Shown here piece after piece: positions 59,895 to 64,000 of a DNA stretch of 64,000 nt. A model generated the notes under the pieces. That model saw only the letters and a list, made by a program, of their open reading frames with translations, did not search any database and was not told the origin of the DNA. Source of the stretch: Psychromonas sp. SP041 (lineage in GTDB: Bacteria; Pseudomonadota; Gammaproteobacteria; Enterobacterales; Psychromonadaceae); the NCBI RefSeq assembly GCF_000470315.2, contig NZ_CBRF02000015.1, positions 41,373-105,372 on the forward strand, in the 5' to 3' direction. A program made the position numbers and the translations under genes. Position 1 is the stretch's first letter; every line of letters begins with the position of its first letter.

Positions 59895-60018
59895 CTATTT
59901 AAAAACTATTAAGTAACTAGTTGAATAGTTACTTATAAATAGTCACTTAAATAGCGACTTAAAGAGTGAAATGAATCATTAGTTAGATAGGTATATTTAA
60001 CTATAGCGATATAAATGA

Positions 60019-61638
60019 CTACGCTATTTGGTGAGTAATCAACGGCTCACCTTGATACACACACACCCTATTACGCCCAGTTTTCTTCGCATCATATAAT
60101 GCTTTATCGGCCAACGTTAGTTGTTTTAGCACATCATGCATGTCATCAATATTTTGCACCTCAACTAATCCAATACTGACAGAAAAATCAATATGGAAAT
60201 CATCGGCAATACACGGCATAGAATTAATATGACCTCTAATACGCTCCATCAAAATAAGCGCACTACTTTCAGAAGTACGAGGCATTAACAGACCAAACTC
60301 TTCTCCACCTAAGCGAGCAAAGAGATCGGTTTCACGAAGTTGTTTAGAAACGCGACTCGTAAAATCGATTAACACTTTATCGCCTATATCATGCCCATAA
60401 GTATCATTAATACTTTTAAAGAGATCTAAATCTAACATCGCTAAACAATAAGGCTCTTTATAACGTAAATAGCGAAGATGCTCTTGCTCAAGATTGGCAT
60501 CGAAATAGCGACGATTATAAATATTAGTTAATCCGTCATGCATCGCCAAGTGCTCTAGCTTTTTATTGGTTTCAGTAACTTGTTGTTCTTTTTCTAATAT
60601 TTCTTGAATATATTTTTTAACTGACTTCGCCATTTCACTAATTTCATCTCGTCCACTAACTGGAATTTGAAATTGATTTTTAGCATCGCCCGCATCAATT
60701 ATTTTACGAATAAGATGTACTCGACGTAAAAAGCCTATCTGCAATAACACTAACATTAATGTAATGATAAAAGAGGCAAACAAAAGCAGATATAAATGAG
60801 ATTTACGGACCGTTATTTTTTCTTCTACTTTATTCAAATTATTCAAAAAGCTTTTCTGTGCCGCTAAAATAGCTTCACCAGTCACAGAAGTGACTAATTG
60901 ACTCAGTTGCGCATTTTCTGACTTCAGTACATTGAGCACTTCGAGTTGCACTAAATAGCGTTGATAAGTAGACGTTAAAGAAGGAGTATCCAGAAACAAA
61001 GTAGATAATTGATTATATTCTTGTTCTGAAATGGTGTTTTTAAGCGGTAAAATAAATTGTTTAACTTTTTCTATAGTCGGCTTTTCTTGGCTCAATAAAC
61101 TTTTCTGGTCCATTGAATTAAACAGGGACATTACATTATCAGCCATCAACGCAATCTCTGAGTTACCGCCTTTCATTTGTAAACGCTTATAGGTTTCTAC
61201 TTTTTTATATTCAATTAATAACGCCTCTGACAACGCTATTTTTTTAAACATTCCATCAGAAATATCTTTAACTTGTTCATATAGACGGGACTTCAAAAGA
61301 AACAACTCTTGAGCATTATCAACTCGATTAGCCAACTCTTCTGATAATTGATCTATCCAAGCAGCTCTATCTTTGATGTAAAGATTGAATCGTCGTAGGT
61401 CACTTTCATTTTCAGCTAAGAACATATCGGTAGTGGCAGTAAGCACTTCATTACTTTGTACTTTCAGCATTGTCATGTTGAGCAGCATTTCAAAGTTGTT
61501 ATCTTTTACTTTTCCATAGTCTTCTTGAAATTCTTTTAATGACAGAATGCCAGAAACTCCTACTATCGCAGTCATAATTGCTAGCATAATCGTCAGCGTA
61601 ACTACGCGTAAACTTAATCTATGTCGTAATCGAGGCAT
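60019..61638 (-). CDS. Membrane-bound diguanylate cyclase (GGDEF)
   Basis: A 539-residue protein with two transmembrane helices (about 15-33 and 278-302), an alpha-helical periplasmic sensor domain between them, a short HAMP-like linker and coiled coil, and a C-terminal GGDEF domain. The active site is GGEEF and an inhibitory RxxD site (RETD) lies five residues before it. It should make cyclic di-GMP and respond to an unknown periplasmic signal. The helical sensor resembles TorS-type four-helix domains. It stands alone, with no EAL partner nearby. Confidence 0.9.
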   Translation of the reverse strand: MPRLRHRLSLRVVTLTIMLAIMTAIVGVSGILSLKEFQEDYGKVKDNNFEMLLNMTMLKVQSNEVLTATTDMFLAENESDLRRFNLYIKDRAAWIDQLSEELANRVDNAQELFLLKSRLYEQVKDISDGMFKKIALSEALLIEYKKVETYKRLQMKGGNSEIALMADNVMSLFNSMDQKSLLSQEKPTIEKVKQFILPLKNTISEQEYNQLSTLFLDTPSLTSTYQRYLVQLEVLNVLKSENAQLSQLVTSVTGEAILAAQKSFLNNLNKVEEKITVRKSHLYLLLFASFIITLMLVLLQIGFLRRVHLIRKIIDAGDAKNQFQIPVSGRDEISEMAKSVKKYIQEILEKEQQVTETNKKLEHLAMHDGLTNIYNRRYFDANLEQEHLRYLRYKEPYCLAMLDLDLFKSINDTYGHDIGDKVLIDFTSRVSKQLRETDLFARLGGEEFGLLMPRTSESSALILMERIRGHINSMPCIADDFHIDFSVSIGLVEVQNIDDMHDVLKQLTLADKALYDAKKTGRNRVCVYQGEPLITHQIA

Positions 61639-62372
61639 ATCTTCCTTGAGCTTAATTTCTTATTGGCTTCCTGTTACCTAAACTTATAAAATAATAAATA
61701 AATAAAGCGCCAATTAAATCAGATGAAAAATGATTATACATTAAACATCAAATAAACTGAGTAAATTATGATCATCACTGATATTTTTATAATAACTTCT
61801 GAGTTAATTGCAATGATTCACTTTTAAAAAAACAAAATAAAGTTAGTAAACACTTTCAAATAAAGCCAACAAATTAGAGGTATTAAACTAGAAAATGAAA
61901 TAAAAATAAATTTAATACATTTTGAAATAGCATCAAGCTTCCATTTTCACCTAACAAGCTAAAAAACAAATAAAATCAAATATTTATAATAAAAACAAAT
62001 ATTTAATTGAATATATCTTAATGCGACTACTTCAATTTTATGCCCAAATATAAAATGTATTATTTAAATATGACGTAAAGTACTCCCCTTTTAATCACCA
62101 AAACTTGTTTAAATAAATCCTCTTATTTGGCTGATGATATTAATCATCTGTAAAGATTAAAAGTTCGTTCTTTAAGTTAGCAGTGACGATTAAAAGCGGG
62201 TTGAAACGAAGCAGTATGAGCAAATAATAAGCGCTTTATTAAGCAATTTACCTTTCAATTATAAAAATCAGCAAAACAACATGATATTTGCTAATATCGC
62301 GCGCTTATTCATTATCCAATTGCGTTTTAATAATTTAAAGGGACTCGCGCAATATAATAAAAAGGTATCCTT
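61639..62372. other. 734-bp intergenic region before the AGCS symporter
   Basis: AT-rich with no supported ORF. It contains the divergent promoters of the diguanylate cyclase and the symporter, and an AAGCGCTT palindrome near 62229-62236. I looked for a glycine riboswitch, common before this transporter family, and saw no convincing conserved core. No tandem repeat array. Confidence 0.5.
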
Positions 62373-63785
62373 ATGTTATCGCTTCTCAATACTTTGAATG
62401 GTTTATTATGGGGGCAAATCCTCGTTTATTTATTAATCGGAACAGGGATTTATTTCACAATAAGATTAGGTTTTATTCAATTCCGTCATTTCTTTCATAC
62501 TTTTACGGTCATGAAAGGAAGTCGCAAGTCCGACAAAGAAGGCATTTCTTCTTTCCAAGCATTATCCACCAGCTTAGCAGCACGCGTAGGGACAGGTAAC
62601 TTAGCAGGTGTAGCGATCGCTATTACTGTAGGTGGTCCAGGTGCTATTTTCTGGATGTGGTTAATTGCATTATTAGGGATGGCAACCAGCTTCGCTGAAA
62701 GTACACTGGCTCAAGCTTATAAAGTACACGACGAAGAAGGCAACTTCCGAGGCGGTCCTGCTTATTATATGGAACGTGGTTTAAATGCACGCTGGATGGG
62801 TAGTTTATTCGCTATCTTCCTGATTATCGCATTTGGCTTAGTATTTAATGCTGTGCAAGCAAACTCAATTACAGCCGCATTACATGAATCATTCCAATTT
62901 GATAAATTAACTGTCGGTATTGTTTTAGCGCTTATTTCGGCAGCCGTTATTTTTACTGGTATTCGTGGTATTGCAAAAGTAGCTGAAAAAATTGTGCCAG
63001 CAATGGCATTAGTTTACTTACTTATCGCTGCTTACGTTGTGCTAATTAACATCACTGAACTGCCTGGTATTTTTGGTCTTATTTTTGACTCAGCCTTTGG
63101 TTGGCAAGAAGCGACCGGTGGTGCATTTGGTGCAATGATCATGACCGGTGTTCAACGTGGATTGTTCTCGAATGAAGCAGGTATGGGTAGTGCCGCTAAT
63201 GCAGCAGCAACGGCTTCTCCTTATCCGCCACATCCTGCTTCACAAGGTTATGTACAAATGTTGGGTGTTTTCATCGATACTATTATTATCTGTACAGCAA
63301 CAGCATCGATTATCTTGTTATCAGGTGGCTTAGAGTCATTCTCTGGAATGGGCGGTGTTGAAATAACACAACGTGCACTGGACATCCAAGTCGGTGACTG
63401 GGGTGGCTCTTTTGTTGCGATTGCATTGTTATTTTTTGCCTTCACTTCAATCATTGCAAACTACTCTTACGCAGAAACAAACTTAGTATTTTTACAACAT
63501 AAAAATACACGTGGTTTAATCGTTTTACGTATTGCAGTGCTGGGTATGATTTTGTTTGGTGCAACACAGAGTAATAGTGTTATTTGGTCTTTAGCTGATG
63601 TATCGATGGGCTTAATGGCAATCGTTAACCTTATCGCTATTTTATTACTGTCTAATGAAGTCATTAAATTAGCGAAAGATTACAACCAGCAACTTAATGC
63701 GGGCAAAGTACCTACGTTCGACCGTACTAAAATGCCAGAGTTAGATAAGAAAATAGAGCCAGGAATATGGGAAGCTAAAAAGTAA
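62373..63785 (+). CDS. Sodium:alanine/glycine symporter (AGCS family)
   Basis: A 470-residue transporter with about 11 helices. Family motifs are RVGTGNLAGVAIAI, GGPGAIFWMWLIALLGM, ESTLAQAYKV, FRGGPAYYMERGL, and RGLFSNEAGMGSAANAAA. It takes up alanine, glycine or a related amino acid with sodium. The start gives MLSLLNTLNGLLWGQILVYLL, a normal N-terminus, though the ribosome-binding site is weak. It is preceded by a long non-coding leader and followed by a strong terminator. Confidence 0.93.
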   Translation: MLSLLNTLNGLLWGQILVYLLIGTGIYFTIRLGFIQFRHFFHTFTVMKGSRKSDKEGISSFQALSTSLAARVGTGNLAGVAIAITVGGPGAIFWMWLIALLGMATSFAESTLAQAYKVHDEEGNFRGGPAYYMERGLNARWMGSLFAIFLIIAFGLVFNAVQANSITAALHESFQFDKLTVGIVLALISAAVIFTGIRGIAKVAEKIVPAMALVYLLIAAYVVLINITELPGIFGLIFDSAFGWQEATGGAFGAMIMTGVQRGLFSNEAGMGSAANAAATASPYPPHPASQGYVQMLGVFIDTIIICTATASIILLSGGLESFSGMGGVEITQRALDIQVGDWGGSFVAIALLFFAFTSIIANYSYAETNLVFLQHKNTRGLIVLRIAVLGMILFGATQSNSVIWSLADVSMGLMAIVNLIAILLLSNEVIKLAKDYNQQLNAGKVPTFDRTKMPELDKKIEPGIWEAKK

Positions 63786-63811
63786 CTCCTTACTTAGCTT
63801 CTATTATAAAT

Positions 63812-63840
63812 AAAACCAGAGCAATGGATTCTCTGGTTTT
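63812..63840 (+). terminator. Rho-independent terminator of the AGCS gene
   Basis: AAAACCAGAG / CTCTGGTTTT with a nine-base loop, 27 bases past the stop, followed by ATTT. Confidence 0.88.
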
Positions 63841-63969
63841 ATTTAATCAGTTATTAGAACCTCTTATTTAAGTCTTGGATTCAGATCATAAGTGCATAAC
63901 TTGAATTGGTAGAAAAGACGATCAGCTGAAGATATGCTTATCGCTTTTTCTCCGGCAAGAGGTGCAACA

Positions 63970-64000
63970 ATGAAAACATATAAACAACTGACCTATGCGC
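63970..64000 (+). CDS. 5' end of a probable IS30-family transposase, cut by window edge
   Basis: An ATG at 63970 with AGAGG seven bases upstream opens a frame reading MKTYKQLTYA, which resembles the N-terminus of IS30-family transposases (M-x-Y-x-QLT-x-x-QRYQI). The left inverted repeat of the element cannot be fixed; it probably lies within 63870-63930. Only ten residues are visible. Confidence 0.5.
   Translation, partial: MKTYKQLTYA

Noticed and set aside
62100..62372. Glycine riboswitch before the AGCS gene
   Set aside because: The conserved core could not be recognised.

Overview
The window is AT-rich chromosomal DNA from a marine gammaproteobacterium. Psychromonas or a close Alteromonadales/Vibrionales relative fits best, but this is inferred only from gene content and protein style. 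Supporting signs are the gene orders mltD-gloB-yafS-rnhA-dnaQ, ribF-ileS-lspA-fkpB-ispH, rluD-pgeF-clpB and epmA/frdABCD/efp-epmB, the DUF4212 plus sodium:solute symporter pair, a TIGR03503-type gene, and PEP-CTERM/exosortase-associated regulators.

Layout. 1-7.8 kb: part of a PEP-CTERM/exosortase-linked exopolysaccharide locus on the minus strand (prsK, Wza-like export lipoprotein, Wzz-like chain-length protein, a tyrosine-kinase-like ATPase with a degenerate P-loop, a TIGR03016-type outer-membrane barrel, prsR, and the first codons of another gene). 8.4-9.7 kb: a soluble PAS-PAS chemoreceptor resembling BdlA. 9.7-15.8 kb: an inverted-repeat element, then mltD, gloB, yafS, rnhA, dnaQ and a TIGR03503 gene. 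15.9-16.7 kb: five identical tRNA-Asp genes behind one stable-RNA promoter. 17-18.4 kb: pilU. 18.9-23.7 kb: a symporter module with a cNMP/CBS/nucleotidyltransferase protein and a DEDDh exonuclease. 23.9-25.6 kb: glnS. 25.9-29.7 kb: N-acetylglucosamine uptake and catabolism (nagE divergent from nagBA, with a CRP-like box between). 29.9-36 kb: clpB, pgeF, rluD, bamD, glnB. 36.5-43.8 kb: a type IV pilus minor-pilin operon (fimT-pilV-pilW-pilX-pilE-pilY1). 44-51.7 kb: ispH, fkpB, lspA, ileS, ribF, murJ. 52-59.9 kb: rpsT, two small unknown genes, epmA, frdABCD, efp, epmB and a small unknown gene. 60-63.8 kb: a diguanylate cyclase and an AGCS amino-acid symporter. The right edge holds the first codons of a probable IS30-type transposase.

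How genes work together. EpmA, EpmB and EF-P form the beta-lysylation system for Lys34 of EF-P. FrdABCD is the fumarate reductase. NagE, NagA and NagB take GlcNAc to fructose-6-phosphate. The minor pilins, PilY1 and PilU serve type IV pilus assembly and retraction. PrsK/PrsR probably control the exosortase-linked EPS operon lying between them.

Non-coding highlights. Five short tandem-repeat arrays (units 7, 9, 13, 14 and 14 bp) lie just downstream of genes, and one runs over the clpB stop codon. The tRNA-Asp array has three genes whose 5' leader and 3' trailer are complementary with compensating changes, and an 11-bp dyad straddles its promoter. Two related miniature inverted-repeat elements, a separate terminal-inverted-repeat unit next to mltD, and an 18-bp palindrome before glnS are also present. 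No CRISPR array, prophage or clear defence system was found.
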